Assembly: GCF_001427125.1 (NCBI RefSeq)
Contig: NZ_LMGK01000022.1
Location: 365,760 to 429,759 of the forward strand
DNA length: 64,000 bases
From: Pseudomonas sp. Root562
GTDB lineage: Bacteria > Pseudomonadota > Gammaproteobacteria > Pseudomonadales > Pseudomonadaceae
Reading direction: 5' to 3'
This document shows, piece by piece, positions 16,270 to 25,135 of this stretch; position 1 is the first letter of the stretch; each line of letters starts with the position of its first letter. The notes below the pieces were generated by a model. The model was not told the DNA's origin and ran no database searches. It saw only the letters and a program-made list of their open reading frames with translations. A program made the translations under genes and the position numbers.

Positions 16270-18654
16270 TCAGTGGGCGAACAACGAATTGCCCTTCTGC
16301 CCTGCCAGTTTCTCCGGTTTGATCAGGAATCGCGCCAGTGCCGGCAACAGCCACAGCGCACCGAACATGTTCCACAGCAACATGAAGGTCAGCATCAGAC
16401 CCATGTCGGCCTGGAACTTGATGGCCGAGAAGATCCAGGTGCACACGCCGATGGCCAGGCACAGGCCGGTGAACAATACGGCTTTACCGGTGGATTTCAG
16501 AGTCTGGTAATAGGCTTCCTGCAACGGCAGACCGGCACGCAGGAAACTTTCCAGTCGGCTGTAGATGTAGATGCCGTAGTCCACACCAATCCCCACCCCG
16601 AGCGCCACCACTGGCAGGGTCGCCACTTTCACGCCGATGCCCATGAACGCCATCAAGGCGTTGCCGAGCACCGAGGTCAGCACCAGCGGCAGCACGATGC
16701 ACAAGGTCGCCGCCCAGGAACGGAAGGTGATCATGCACATGACCGCTACGCAGATGTACACCAGGATCAGGATGGTCAACTCGGACTTCTTGATCACTTC
16801 GTTGGTGGCAGCCTCGATCCCGGCGTTACCGGCAGCCAGGATGAACTCCAGGTTCTCGGTGTTGTGTTCCTTGGCGAAGTCCTGCACGGCGTGGACCGCG
16901 CGATCCAGGGTTTCAGCCTTGTGATCGTTGAGGAACACCAGCACCGGTGCCAGCGAGCAACTGTTGTTGTACAGGCCATCGGCCCGGGCAATCGAGTTGT
17001 TCAGCACGTCCGGGTTGCGCGACAGGGTTTCCCACTTCAGGTTGCCTTCGTTCATGCCCTTGATCATTTGCTTGGACACGGTCACCAGGGAAATCGCCGA
17101 CTGCACGCCCTCGGTGTTCTGCATCTTCCACATCAGCTCGTCGATCGGCGCCATGGCTTCGTAGCGTGAGCAGCCTTCGGACTTGGTCTTGACCATCACC
17201 ACCAACACGTCAGAGCTGGTGGAATAGTTGTTGATGATGAAGTTGTTGTCCTTGTTGTAGCGCGAGTCCGGACGCAGCTCCGGCGCACCCTGGTCGAGGT
17301 CACCGATTTTCAGGTTCTGGCTGTACCAGAGGCCGCCGCCGAACGCGATCAGTGCCAGCGCGATGGATACTGGCGCGACTTTCGGGCTGGCGAAGTTCGA
17401 CAGCAAGCGCCAGAACGGATGTTCGCGAGTCGCATCTTTCTTGCTGCGCGCAACTGCGCGCTTGCTGATGCCGACATAGGAAATCGCTACCGGCAACAGG
17501 ATCAGGTTGGTGAACACGATCACCGCCACACCGATGGAAGCACCGATGGCCAGCTCGCGAATCACGCCGATATCAATGATCAGCAGCGTGATGAAGCCCA
17601 CGGCATCGGCAAGGATCGCGATCATCCCGGGCAGGAACAGCTGGCGGAAAGTCCGGCGCGCTGCGGTCAGGGCGTTGTCCGCCTCACTGGATTGCAGGGC
17701 GATGCCGTTGATTTTCTGCACGCCGTGGGAAATACCGATGGCGAAGATCAGGAACGGCACCAGCATCGAATAAGGATCAAGACCGAAACCGAAGAAGTGC
17801 ATCAGGCCCAATTGCCAGACCACCGCCACCAGCGTCGTACTCAACACCGCCACGGTACTGCGCATGCAGTTGGTGAACCAGTAGAGCAGGATCAGGGTAA
17901 TGACAAACGCGACCCCGAAGAACATCACCACCATCACCAGGCCATCGATCAGGTCACCGACCTTCTTGGCGAAACCGACGATGTGGATCTTGATGTTGGG
18001 GTTCTGCGCTTCGAACTTGTTGCGGATCTTGTCTTCAAGCTCATGGGAGAACTTGCGATAGTCCAGGGCCAGCAACTTGCCCTGGTCCTGCGGGTCCGGA
18101 TAGGCCTCCAGCAACGGGATGTCGACGATGCTCGACTTGAAGTCGTTGGCCACCAGGCGACCGACCTGCCCGGACTTGAGGACGTTGTTGCGCAGCATGT
18201 CGAGGCTGGCCTGGGAGCCGTTATAGCTCTGCGGGATCACTTCACCCCCGGCAAAGCCCTCCTCAGTCACTTCGGTCCAGCGTACGCTCGGACTCCACAG
18301 CGACTTGAGGCCGGAACGGTCAACGCCGGAAATGTAGAACACTTCGTCGTTGATCTGGCGCAGGGTCTCCATGTATTCCTTGGAGAAGATGTCGCCATCG
18401 GTGGCTTCCACCGAGATCCGCACGGTGTTGCCCAGGTTCGCCAGATCGTTGCGATGCTCCATCATCTTCTGGATGAAGGGGTGCTCGAGCGGGATCATTT
18501 TTTCGAAGCTGGTGGACGGACGAATCAGCGTCGCCTGCCAGAACAGGAAAATACTGACCAACAGGCAGATGAAGATCACTGCCGGGCGGTTGTTGAAGAT
18601 CAGGCGCTCAAGGAGTGTCGCCTTTTCCTGGTGATGAGTACTCAAGGAAGTCAT
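16270..18654 (-). CDS. RND-superfamily exporter (MMPL-type permease)
   Basis: 794 residues, inner-membrane protein with two repeated units. Each has one transmembrane helix, a large periplasmic domain, then five or six helices. Visible features are the first helix (PAVIFICLLVSIFLF), the sterol-sensing-like block GVAFVITLILLYWFTN, LVPFLIFAIGISHGVQ in the middle and VVALGVGIGVDYGIYIYSR near the end; both latter blocks carry the family's GxGxDYG or GxSHG proton-relay motif. It lacks the adaptor and outer-membrane partners of drug pumps. It is co-transcribed with the YCF48 gene 28 bases upstream. Relatives are thought to move lipids or hydrophobic products; the cargo is unknown. Confidence 0.85.
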   Translation of the reverse strand: MTSLSTHHQEKATLLERLIFNNRPAVIFICLLVSIFLFWQATLIRPSTSFEKMIPLEHPFIQKMMEHRNDLANLGNTVRISVEATDGDIFSKEYMETLRQINDEVFYISGVDRSGLKSLWSPSVRWTEVTEEGFAGGEVIPQSYNGSQASLDMLRNNVLKSGQVGRLVANDFKSSIVDIPLLEAYPDPQDQGKLLALDYRKFSHELEDKIRNKFEAQNPNIKIHIVGFAKKVGDLIDGLVMVVMFFGVAFVITLILLYWFTNCMRSTVAVLSTTLVAVVWQLGLMHFFGFGLDPYSMLVPFLIFAIGISHGVQKINGIALQSSEADNALTAARRTFRQLFLPGMIAILADAVGFITLLIIDIGVIRELAIGASIGVAVIVFTNLILLPVAISYVGISKRAVARSKKDATREHPFWRLLSNFASPKVAPVSIALALIAFGGGLWYSQNLKIGDLDQGAPELRPDSRYNKDNNFIINNYSTSSDVLVVMVKTKSEGCSRYEAMAPIDELMWKMQNTEGVQSAISLVTVSKQMIKGMNEGNLKWETLSRNPDVLNNSIARADGLYNNSCSLAPVLVFLNDHKAETLDRAVHAVQDFAKEHNTENLEFILAAGNAGIEAATNEVIKKSELTILILVYICVAVMCMITFRSWAATLCIVLPLVLTSVLGNALMAFMGIGVKVATLPVVALGVGIGVDYGIYIYSRLESFLRAGLPLQEAYYQTLKSTGKAVLFTGLCLAIGVCTWIFSAIKFQADMGLMLTFMLLWNMFGALWLLPALARFLIKPEKLAGQKGNSLFAH

Positions 18655-18682
18655 AGCTGCGCCTTCTTATTATTAACCTGGC

Positions 18683-19735
18683 TCATTTGCCCGACTCGGT
18701 GCCGTTCGGCGAAGTGACGCGAACGCCACCCTGTCCTGCCAGAACCAGATTGCCATTACCTGCCGCCGTGACCGCCGAGACGGAAATACGATCCGCGCGG
18801 TTGACCACTTTGAAGGTTTCACCATCGTCGCTGCTGCGAATCACCGAACCGCCGTTACCGACAATCACGATGGAGCCGTCTTCGAGCAGCGTGCCGCCGG
18901 ACAGACCGAACTCCAGATCGCCGCGCTCAGCCTTCAACTCGATCTGTTCCCAGTTGCTACCGAAATCGGTCGAGCGATACAGATTGCCACGCAGGCCATA
19001 CGCCAAGAGGGTAGAAGGTTGCGCGGTGCCGATCACACCAAACAGCGAGCCTTCGTAAGGGCCTTCAAGTTTTTCCCAGGTCTGGCCCCAGTCGGCGGAG
19101 CGGAACATGCTGCCCTGCTCACCGACGATGAACAGACCGGAATCCTTGACGGCGGCGATGGCGTTGAGGTGGAACTGGTCTTCGTTGTCCAGGCGATCAC
19201 TGACGTCTTCCCAGTGCTTGCCGCCATCGCTGGTTTCCAGCAACGCCCCGTAAGCGCCCACGGCAAAGCCGCTGTTGACGTCGCGGAACCAGACGTCGAG
19301 CAGTGGCGATTCACGCTTGAGGTCTTCAAATTGTTTGGTCCAGGTGACACCGCCGTCCTCGCTGGCGAGGATCTGCGCATCATGGCCGACCGCCCAGCCG
19401 TGCTTGTCATCGACAAAAAACACTGAGGTCAGCAATGCCCGGGTCGGGACCTTGGCTTGCATCCAGGTAGCACCCTGGTCATCAGAATACAGAATATGCC
19501 CACGATCCCCGACCGCCACCAGGCGCTTGCCAGCGTGGACGACATCGAGCATCAGGCTTTTGCTGGCCTTGGCCGATTCAATGGAATAAACAACGTCGGA
19601 TGCCGGCGCAGCCGCGGCCAGCACAGGTGCTGACAGCATGGCAGAGCCCAACAGCGAGAGCGCTGTAGCCAGCAACGCGAATTTGCGTAATGCCAGCGGG
19701 CGGCAGATACCCACACCCATGACAGGCTCACTCAT
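18683..19735 (-). CDS. YCF48/Hcf136-like beta-propeller protein, exported
   Basis: 350 residues with a signal peptide (LSLLGSAMLSAPVLAAA) and then five or more repeats of the BNR/YCF48 type, seen as DQGATW, HGWAVG, DGGVTW, DGGKHW, WGQTWEKL and FGSNWEQI. In photosynthetic organisms YCF48 helps to assemble photosystem II. In non-photosynthetic bacteria it is a periplasmic propeller of unknown job, often beside an RND exporter and DUF1302/DUF1329 proteins. Only the RND partner is present here. A GGGGGAAGG ribosome binding site supports the start. It probably acts as a periplasmic partner of the exporter. Confidence 0.83.
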   Translation of the reverse strand: MSEPVMGVGICRPLALRKFALLATALSLLGSAMLSAPVLAAAAPASDVVYSIESAKASKSLMLDVVHAGKRLVAVGDRGHILYSDDQGATWMQAKVPTRALLTSVFFVDDKHGWAVGHDAQILASEDGGVTWTKQFEDLKRESPLLDVWFRDVNSGFAVGAYGALLETSDGGKHWEDVSDRLDNEDQFHLNAIAAVKDSGLFIVGEQGSMFRSADWGQTWEKLEGPYEGSLFGVIGTAQPSTLLAYGLRGNLYRSTDFGSNWEQIELKAERGDLEFGLSGGTLLEDGSIVIVGNGGSVIRSSDDGETFKVVNRADRISVSAVTAAGNGNLVLAGQGGVRVTSPNGTESGK

Positions 19736-19809
19736 AGACCTTCCCCCATTATTATTGTTAGGTCATTCAACCTTTCTGGGCGCCGCAAGGGTGCTGACCG
19801 GGATTACCT

Positions 19810-19832
19810 GTTTCAGAGCATAGACCTGAAAC
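19810..19832. promoter_or_regulatory. dyad upstream of the YCF48-RND operon
   Basis: Perfect inverted repeat GTTTCAG-N9-CTGAAAC centred about 85 bases upstream of the YCF48 start. The spacing suits a dimeric helix-turn-helix repressor such as a TetR protein, but no regulator gene adjoins. Confidence 0.35.
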
Positions 19833-20008
19833 CCGCAATCCAGAGCCCCTTCGGAAGCTGGCTTATCCTATCGGTGTTTTCGAAGGGCTGACAATCGACG
19901 GCACGTTATGTTTTGTTAACCGCAGGGGTGGTTGTTTTTTCTGAATGGTGGGGTATCAGGTGGGGTGATTGGGGGGCATCTGGTAGAAAGTGGTCGGCTG
20001 GCAGGCCG

Positions 20009-20035
20009 CCATCGCTGGCAAGCCAGCTCCCACAG
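20009..20035. repeat. single REP arm
   Basis: CCATCGCTGGCAAGCCAGCTC followed by CCACAG, one arm of the family seen at 16111-16201, without a clear inverted partner close by. Confidence 0.8.
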
Positions 20036-20159
20036 AAGAGCAAAAGCAAGAGCAGAACGCCATACAACCGCCGTTGCTTCTAACCACTCTACAGGCCGAG
20101 CGTTAGCTCGCCTGCAGCTTTTGATCTTGATTCACCCGCCCCATCGGCAGGCTGAGTGG

Positions 20160-20420
20160 AGGCGTTCATCCGGGGGTGGGCGCGTAGCGCCGTGCGGCGA
20201 AGCCGCACACATCGAGAGGAGGTTGTCGCGAAGCAGACCGGAGGCGATGCCCCCGGATGAATGCCGGAGCGAAGGTACCCCGAGCCTTAGCGAGGGGCCG
20301 TACGTCAGGGGCGAGCGTTTTTTGCTTACTTTTTTGCTGGGCCGGCACTCCGGCGCTTGTAAAAAAGTGACTCGCCGTAAGGGCGAAACCGCCAGCTGCC
20401 GTTACCGAAATAACGGATAT
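20160..20420. repeat. dispersed intergenic repeat with nested hairpin
   Basis: GC-rich sequence that I recognise as a recurrent intergenic element of fluorescent pseudomonads, including the blocks TTTGCTTACTTTTTTGCTGG and AAAAAAGTGACTCGCCGTAA. A nested hairpin lies at 20328-20368: ACTTTTTT pairs with AAAAAAGT around GCCGG-CACT-CCGGC. Further short inverted repeats (GCGTAGCGCCGTGCGGCGAAG region) precede it. Confidence 0.6.
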
Positions 20421-20478
20421 GCCCCCAATCAACCAAGAACCTGGTCGACCCAAAGGCCGCCAAGGTCAAGATCCAACA

Positions 20479-23136
20479 TCAAGCCAAACTCTTGCTCACC
20501 ACCTCAAACACATCACTGGACAACTGCCCCGAATTCAAAATCCGCTCCAGCTCGCCCTTCATCAACGCCTGACGCGCATCGTCATACTTGCGCCAGCGAG
20601 TCAAAGGCGCCAACTGGCGAGAAGCAATCTGCGGATTGAAGCCGTTCAACTCGATCACCAGATCCGCCAGGAAGCGATACCCGGAACCATCCGCCGCATG
20701 GAAATTGATCAGGTTCTGCCCGGCAAACGCACCGATCAACGCCCGCACCTTGTTCGGGTTCTTGATGTTGAACGCCGGGTGCTGCATCAATGCCTTGACC
20801 CGCTCCAGCCCGCCCGGCAACGTACTGCCGGCCTGGACACTGAACCACTGATCCATGACCAACGGATTGTCCTTGAAGTGCTCGGCGAAGCTCGCCAGTG
20901 CCTTGGCTTTTTGCTCTTCGAAGGGCGAGTTGACCAACACCGCGAGGGCGGTCAGGCGCTCGGTCATGTTGTCGCACGCGGCGAACTGCTCCAGTGTCGC
21001 GGCCAATACTTCTGGCTTGCCGCTGAGCATCAGGTACGACAGCGCGATGTTCTGCAAGGCACGGCGGGCGAAATGTTCGGCTTCGGCCACATACGGGGTT
21101 TGCTTGGACAAGTCGCGGTTGGCCTGATAACGCAGCCACAAGGCCTCGAACAGCGCATCCGCCAGCTGCTTGCGGGCAAACTCGCGGGCGGTGTGGATGG
21201 CGTCCACATCGGCCACTTCACTGATTTCGGCCAAATAAGCTTCGCTTGGCAGCGAAAGCATTTCGGCGACCATCGCCTGATCCAGCGTCTCATCGGACAG
21301 CACGGTACGCAAAGCGGATACCAGACGCTGATCCAGCACCAGCGCTTCGCCCTTCTGTTGCTGGGCGATCAATTCCTGCAACACCTGCACCGACAATTGC
21401 TGGCCGGCATCCCAGCGGTTGAAACCGTCGCTGTCGTGTTGCATGAGGAACATCAACTGATCGCGGCTGTACGGGAAGCTCAGTTTCACCGGGGCCGAAA
21501 AGCCGCGTAGCAGCGATGGCAGCGGCTGTTCGGCGATGTCGACGAAGGTGAATGTCTGCTCGGCTTCGGTCACCGAGATCACCCGCGAGGTGCCTTGCGC
21601 CGACGCTTCACCAGCCAGACGCAGGGCTATTTCAGCACCCTTGCTGTCCAGCAGACCGAGCTCCACCGGGATCACGAACGGCAGTTTTTCGACCTTGTCC
21701 GGAGTCTGCGGGCAGCTCTGGCGGAAGGTCAGGCTGTAGGTTTTTGCTGCAGCGTCGTAGGACTCGCTCACTGCCAGTCGTGGCGTGCCCGCCTGGCTGT
21801 ACCAGCGCTTGAACTGGGTCAGGTCCACACCGTTGGCGTCTTCCATGGCCTTGATGAAGTCGTCGCAGGTCACGGCCTGGCCGTCGTGGCGCTCAAAGTA
21901 CAGGTCGCTGCCTTTACGGAAGCCTTCGGCGCCAAGCAAGGTGTGGATCATGCCGACCACTTCCGAACCCTTTTCGTACACGGTCAGGGTGTAGAAGTTG
22001 GAAATCTCGATGAAGCTGTCCGGGCGCACGGCGTGAGCCATGGGGCCGGCGTCTTCGGCGAACTGGTGGGTACGCAGGTACGCCACGTCCTGGATGCGCT
22101 TGACCGTCGCCGAGTTCATGTCGGCGGAGAAATGCGAATCGCGGAATACGGTAAAGCCTTCCTTGAGCGACAACTGGAACCAGTCGCGGCAGGTCACGCG
22201 GTTGCCCGACCAGTTGTGGAAATATTCGTGGGCGACGATCGCTTCGACCCGCTGATGCGCGGCGTCGGTGGCGGTTTCGGCGCGGGCCAGCACGGCGCTG
22301 GAGTTGAAGATGTTGAGACCTTTGTTCTCCATGGCGCCCATGTTGAAGTCGTTCACAGCGACGATCATGAAGATGTCCAGGTCGTACTCGCGACCGTAGA
22401 CCTCTTCGTCCCAGCGCATGGACTTCTTCAGGCTGTTCATGGCGTGCTGGCATTTGTCGATGTTTTCCGGCTCGACATAAATGCGCAGCGCCACGGTGCG
22501 CTCGGTCATGGTGGTGAAGGTGTCTTCGACGCACCACAAATCACCGGCCACCAACGCGAACAGGTACGCAGGCTTCATGAACGGGTCTTCCCAGGTCGCC
22601 CAGTGCCGGCCATCTTCGCCGGGGCCGCTGGCAATCGGATTGCCGTTGGACAGCAGCACCGGATAGCTGTGCTGCTCGGCGACCACGGTCGTGGTGAACT
22701 TGCTCATCACGTCCGGGCGATCGAGGTAATAGGTGATCTTGCGGAAACCTTCGGCTTCGCACTGGGTGCAGAACATCGTGCCGGACTTGTACAGGCCTTC
22801 CAGCGCGGTATTGGTTTCGGGATGGATCTTGACGCTGGTATCGACCGTGAAGGTAGCGCTGGTCGGGTGCAGGGTCAGGTGATTGTCGGTCAGTTGATAT
22901 TCCGCCGCTGTAAGCGCCTGATCGGCCAGCGTGACCGATAGCAGTTCCAGTTGCTGGCCATCCAGCACCAGCGGCGGCAGGCCCGGACCGCGTTCGGGGT
23001 TGCGGCGCATCACCAGTTGCGCGTGGACCAGGCTGTGGTCCTCGAACAACTCGAAGGTCAGGTGTGTTTCATCAATCAGGTACTCAGGGGCCTGATAGTC
23101 CTTGAGGTAGATCATCTTCGGTTGTTCGGTGCGCAT
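20479..23136 (-). CDS. pepN: aminopeptidase N (M1 family)
   Basis: Cytoplasmic zinc aminopeptidase, 885 residues, which trims N-terminal residues from peptides late in protein turnover. It has the exopeptidase motif GAMENKG and the zinc site HEYFHNWSG, with the third ligand in LKEGFTVFRD. The length fits gammaproteobacterial PepN (about 870-885) with four domains. AAGGA precedes the ATG at 23136. It follows the DUF2797 gene by ten bases on the same strand, a neighbourhood I know from other pseudomonads. The stop borders a repeat region. Confidence 0.95.
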   Translation of the reverse strand: MRTEQPKMIYLKDYQAPEYLIDETHLTFELFEDHSLVHAQLVMRRNPERGPGLPPLVLDGQQLELLSVTLADQALTAAEYQLTDNHLTLHPTSATFTVDTSVKIHPETNTALEGLYKSGTMFCTQCEAEGFRKITYYLDRPDVMSKFTTTVVAEQHSYPVLLSNGNPIASGPGEDGRHWATWEDPFMKPAYLFALVAGDLWCVEDTFTTMTERTVALRIYVEPENIDKCQHAMNSLKKSMRWDEEVYGREYDLDIFMIVAVNDFNMGAMENKGLNIFNSSAVLARAETATDAAHQRVEAIVAHEYFHNWSGNRVTCRDWFQLSLKEGFTVFRDSHFSADMNSATVKRIQDVAYLRTHQFAEDAGPMAHAVRPDSFIEISNFYTLTVYEKGSEVVGMIHTLLGAEGFRKGSDLYFERHDGQAVTCDDFIKAMEDANGVDLTQFKRWYSQAGTPRLAVSESYDAAAKTYSLTFRQSCPQTPDKVEKLPFVIPVELGLLDSKGAEIALRLAGEASAQGTSRVISVTEAEQTFTFVDIAEQPLPSLLRGFSAPVKLSFPYSRDQLMFLMQHDSDGFNRWDAGQQLSVQVLQELIAQQQKGEALVLDQRLVSALRTVLSDETLDQAMVAEMLSLPSEAYLAEISEVADVDAIHTAREFARKQLADALFEALWLRYQANRDLSKQTPYVAEAEHFARRALQNIALSYLMLSGKPEVLAATLEQFAACDNMTERLTALAVLVNSPFEEQKAKALASFAEHFKDNPLVMDQWFSVQAGSTLPGGLERVKALMQHPAFNIKNPNKVRALIGAFAGQNLINFHAADGSGYRFLADLVIELNGFNPQIASRQLAPLTRWRKYDDARQALMKGELERILNSGQLSSDVFEVVSKSLA

Positions 23137-23146
23137 GCTGGAGTCC

Positions 23147-24034
23147 TTAACTATGCACGGCGAGCTGATAGGCCGTGTACTTACGAATATTGATCACGCC
23201 GGTGTCGAAGATCAGGTATTGGCCTTTGATCCCCATCAGCGTGCCTTCGGCAATCGGATTCTTGTCCAGGTTGAAGCTGACGATTTTCGCCGGATACTGC
23301 TCGACCGGAAAGCGGATTTCGAGCGGTTCGACGTCGGCAATCGTCTGGATCGCCTGTAGGCCGAATCGTTCCTGTAATCCTTGCAGGCCCTCGGCGCAGC
23401 GATCGAACAACTGGTCACGGATCTGTGGCAGGTCCACCGATATTGCATCGCCCTTGAGCAAGGCACGCCAGTTGGTCTTGTCCGCTACCTGGCTGCGGAA
23501 CAGGTCTTCGACGAAGCCCGATTGCTGGCGTGTGGAAACCCGCATGATCGGCAACGCCTGGCTGGCACCCTGATCGATCCAGCGGGTCGGCAACTGGGTA
23601 GCGCGGGTGATGCCGACCTTTACCCCGGATGAGTTCGACAGGTAGACGATGTGGTCGGTCATGCAGAACTTCTCGCCCCACTCCGGCTCCCGGCAGGTGC
23701 CGGCTTCGAAATGACAGCGCTCGGGGCTCATGATGCACACGTCACACTGGGCCAGTTTGGTCATGCACGGGTAACAGTACCCCTGGCTGAAACTGGTTTT
23801 GGTCTTGCGTCCGCAATGGGTGCAGTGGATCGCTCCCAGATATTCCAGGCGCACAGTGGTGCCGATCAAAGGGTTGACCGGAACCTCTGCGTCGCCCAGA
23901 CGAAATGCGTATTGCACGTTCGGCCCGTCCAGGCGCGCCGACATTTTGCTGATTGCACCGCGGCCAATCTCGATCAATGGATGGCATCCGACTTGAACAG
24001 GATGTTGGGCACTTGAATCGACTTGGAGCTGCAT
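23147..24034 (-). CDS. DUF2797 family protein with zinc-binding cysteines
   Basis: 295 residues. An N-terminal region with several CxxC pairs (HCTHCGRKT, CYPCMTKLAQCDVC, then a later Cys in ERCHFEAGTC) looks like a structural zinc site. The following part has a GIY-YIG-like feel (IVYLSNSSGVKVGITR), consistent with nuclease-fold descriptions, though catalytic residues cannot be judged from this alone. The function is unknown. The start at 24034 lies 61 bases inside the upstream yeaC gene, so translation is probably coupled; I chose it because homologous sequence begins MQLQVDS. Confidence 0.8.
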   Translation of the reverse strand: MQLQVDSSAQHPVQVGCHPLIEIGRGAISKMSARLDGPNVQYAFRLGDAEVPVNPLIGTTVRLEYLGAIHCTHCGRKTKTSFSQGYCYPCMTKLAQCDVCIMSPERCHFEAGTCREPEWGEKFCMTDHIVYLSNSSGVKVGITRATQLPTRWIDQGASQALPIMRVSTRQQSGFVEDLFRSQVADKTNWRALLKGDAISVDLPQIRDQLFDRCAEGLQGLQERFGLQAIQTIADVEPLEIRFPVEQYPAKIVSFNLDKNPIAEGTLMGIKGQYLIFDTGVINIRKYTAYQLAVHS

Positions 24035-24234
24035 TCTTGCGGACCCATGTAGCCAGTACGCTCTTCCTCGGGCAGGTTCTGGATTTCCCAGGCGATCATT
24101 GCTTGCAGCGACAGTTCGCGTTGCTCGGCGGTGAGCTTGCCACCGTCGGACCATTTACCGATTTCCACCGCCAGCTTAAGGCTCTGGTAGATGTCCGGGG
24201 TGATGTTCTTGATCATTTCGTTAAAAGAGGACAT
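23974..24234 (-). CDS. YeaC family protein (DUF1315)
   Basis: 86 residues, cytoplasmic and helical, with the family blocks MSSFNEMIKNITPDIYQSLK and LPEEERTGYMG. The function is unknown. I start at the ATG at 24234; the frame to 24258 adds eight residues not typical of the family. The 3' end overlaps the DUF2797 gene by 61 bases in another frame, which is unusually long for two well-conserved genes. Confidence 0.85.
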   Translation of the reverse strand: MSSFNEMIKNITPDIYQSLKLAVEIGKWSDGGKLTAEQRELSLQAMIAWEIQNLPEEERTGYMGPQECSSKSIQVPNILFKSDAIH

Positions 24235-24265
24235 TGGGTCTCCGCGTTCTCTATACACAACGGTT

Positions 24266-25135
24266 TCAGACGGTCAGTTTACGGCGGTTGTACAAACCAC
24301 CCAACAAACCGGTCAAGCATCCGACGAGCAACCCGCTGACGTGGGCCGCGTTGGCGATTTCGCCGAAGCCGATCATCGAGACCAGCCCGGACAGGCACAG
24401 CAGCAACCACACCAGCATCATCGCCAGCACGCCACGGGGCAGGCGGTAAGCGGCGTTCGGCGACAGCAACTGGAAGATCCAGCAATGCCCCAGCAGACCG
24501 TAAAGCACCCCGGACAATCCGCCGAACAGGGTCGGGCCGCTGAAAACAAACTGAACGTAGTTGGAGACGAGGCTGAACAGCAAGGTCAACCCGACCAGGT
24601 TGATAGTGCCCTGGCGCGACTCGATGCGTCGTCCCAGCTCCCAGTACCACATGCCGTTCATGGCCAGGTGCAAAATGCCGAAGTGGATCAGCATCGGCGT
24701 CACCAGTCGCCACCACTGCCCCGCCGCCAGGCTGTCAGCCAGGGGCACGAAATGGATGTATTCGCCGACGACGCGGAAATCGAGGAAGGTCAGCCAGCGC
24801 AGCGTATCGAGATTGTCGCCGAGCAACGTGATCGCACCGACGATCAGACTCAGGATCAGCACCAGCGCCGTGGCTTTTGCGTGGCGAACCTGCTCGGCGA
24901 ACCCCGGACGCTTTCGGGTTTGCGCCGGCTGGATGTCCAGTTGTTGATCGGGGTCGCCCGCCGGGAAGCGTTCGTAGAGCGCACGGACGTCTTCGCTGAT
25001 GTTCTGCGGCACCCACAACACCTGCTCACCGGACTCTTCGCTGACCCGATGCGGCACCTGCATGCGTTCCAGCAATTTGACGAAGCCGCTCAGGTCTACC
25101 GCCAGGGGCAGACGCAACACCGCTACTGCACTCAT
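24266..25135 (-). CDS. glpG: rhomboid intramembrane serine protease
   Basis: 289 residues, inner-membrane protease. An N-terminal cytoplasmic domain of about 90 residues is followed by six transmembrane helices. The catalytic serine is in GGLSGVLYGLLG and the catalytic histidine in ANAAHVSGLLVG, with the HFGILHLAMNGMWYWELG loop-helix region between. The order and length fit GlpG. The start overlaps the stop of the metallophosphatase gene by four bases, so nadK, the phosphatase and glpG form one operon. Substrates are unknown. Confidence 0.93.
   Translation of the reverse strand: MSAVAVLRLPLAVDLSGFVKLLERMQVPHRVSEESGEQVLWVPQNISEDVRALYERFPAGDPDQQLDIQPAQTRKRPGFAEQVRHAKATALVLILSLIVGAITLLGDNLDTLRWLTFLDFRVVGEYIHFVPLADSLAAGQWWRLVTPMLIHFGILHLAMNGMWYWELGRRIESRQGTINLVGLTLLFSLVSNYVQFVFSGPTLFGGLSGVLYGLLGHCWIFQLLSPNAAYRLPRGVLAMMLVWLLLCLSGLVSMIGFGEIANAAHVSGLLVGCLTGLLGGLYNRRKLTV

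Larger units (their letters stand above)
19736..20478. other. gene-free region between the YCF48-RND operon and pepN
   Basis: About 740 bases without a supported gene. From the left it holds the YCF48 promoter with a GTTTCAG-N9-CTGAAAC dyad, a single REP arm near 20009-20035, and a longer dispersed repeat (20160-20420). The open frames over it, including one of 235 codons, run through repeat sequence and lack start signals. Confidence 0.7.

Noticed and set aside
17419..18717. 432-codon plus-strand frame opposite the RND exporter
   Set aside because: Antisense shadow; sequence is His/Asp/Gln-rich without family features.
19932..20639. 235-codon plus-strand frame in the gap before pepN
   Set aside because: Runs through REP and dispersed repeat sequence, ends inside pepN antisense, no ribosome binding site.
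21595..22941. 448-codon plus-strand frame opposite pepN
   Set aside because: Antisense to the zinc site and GAMEN region of PepN; no start signal.
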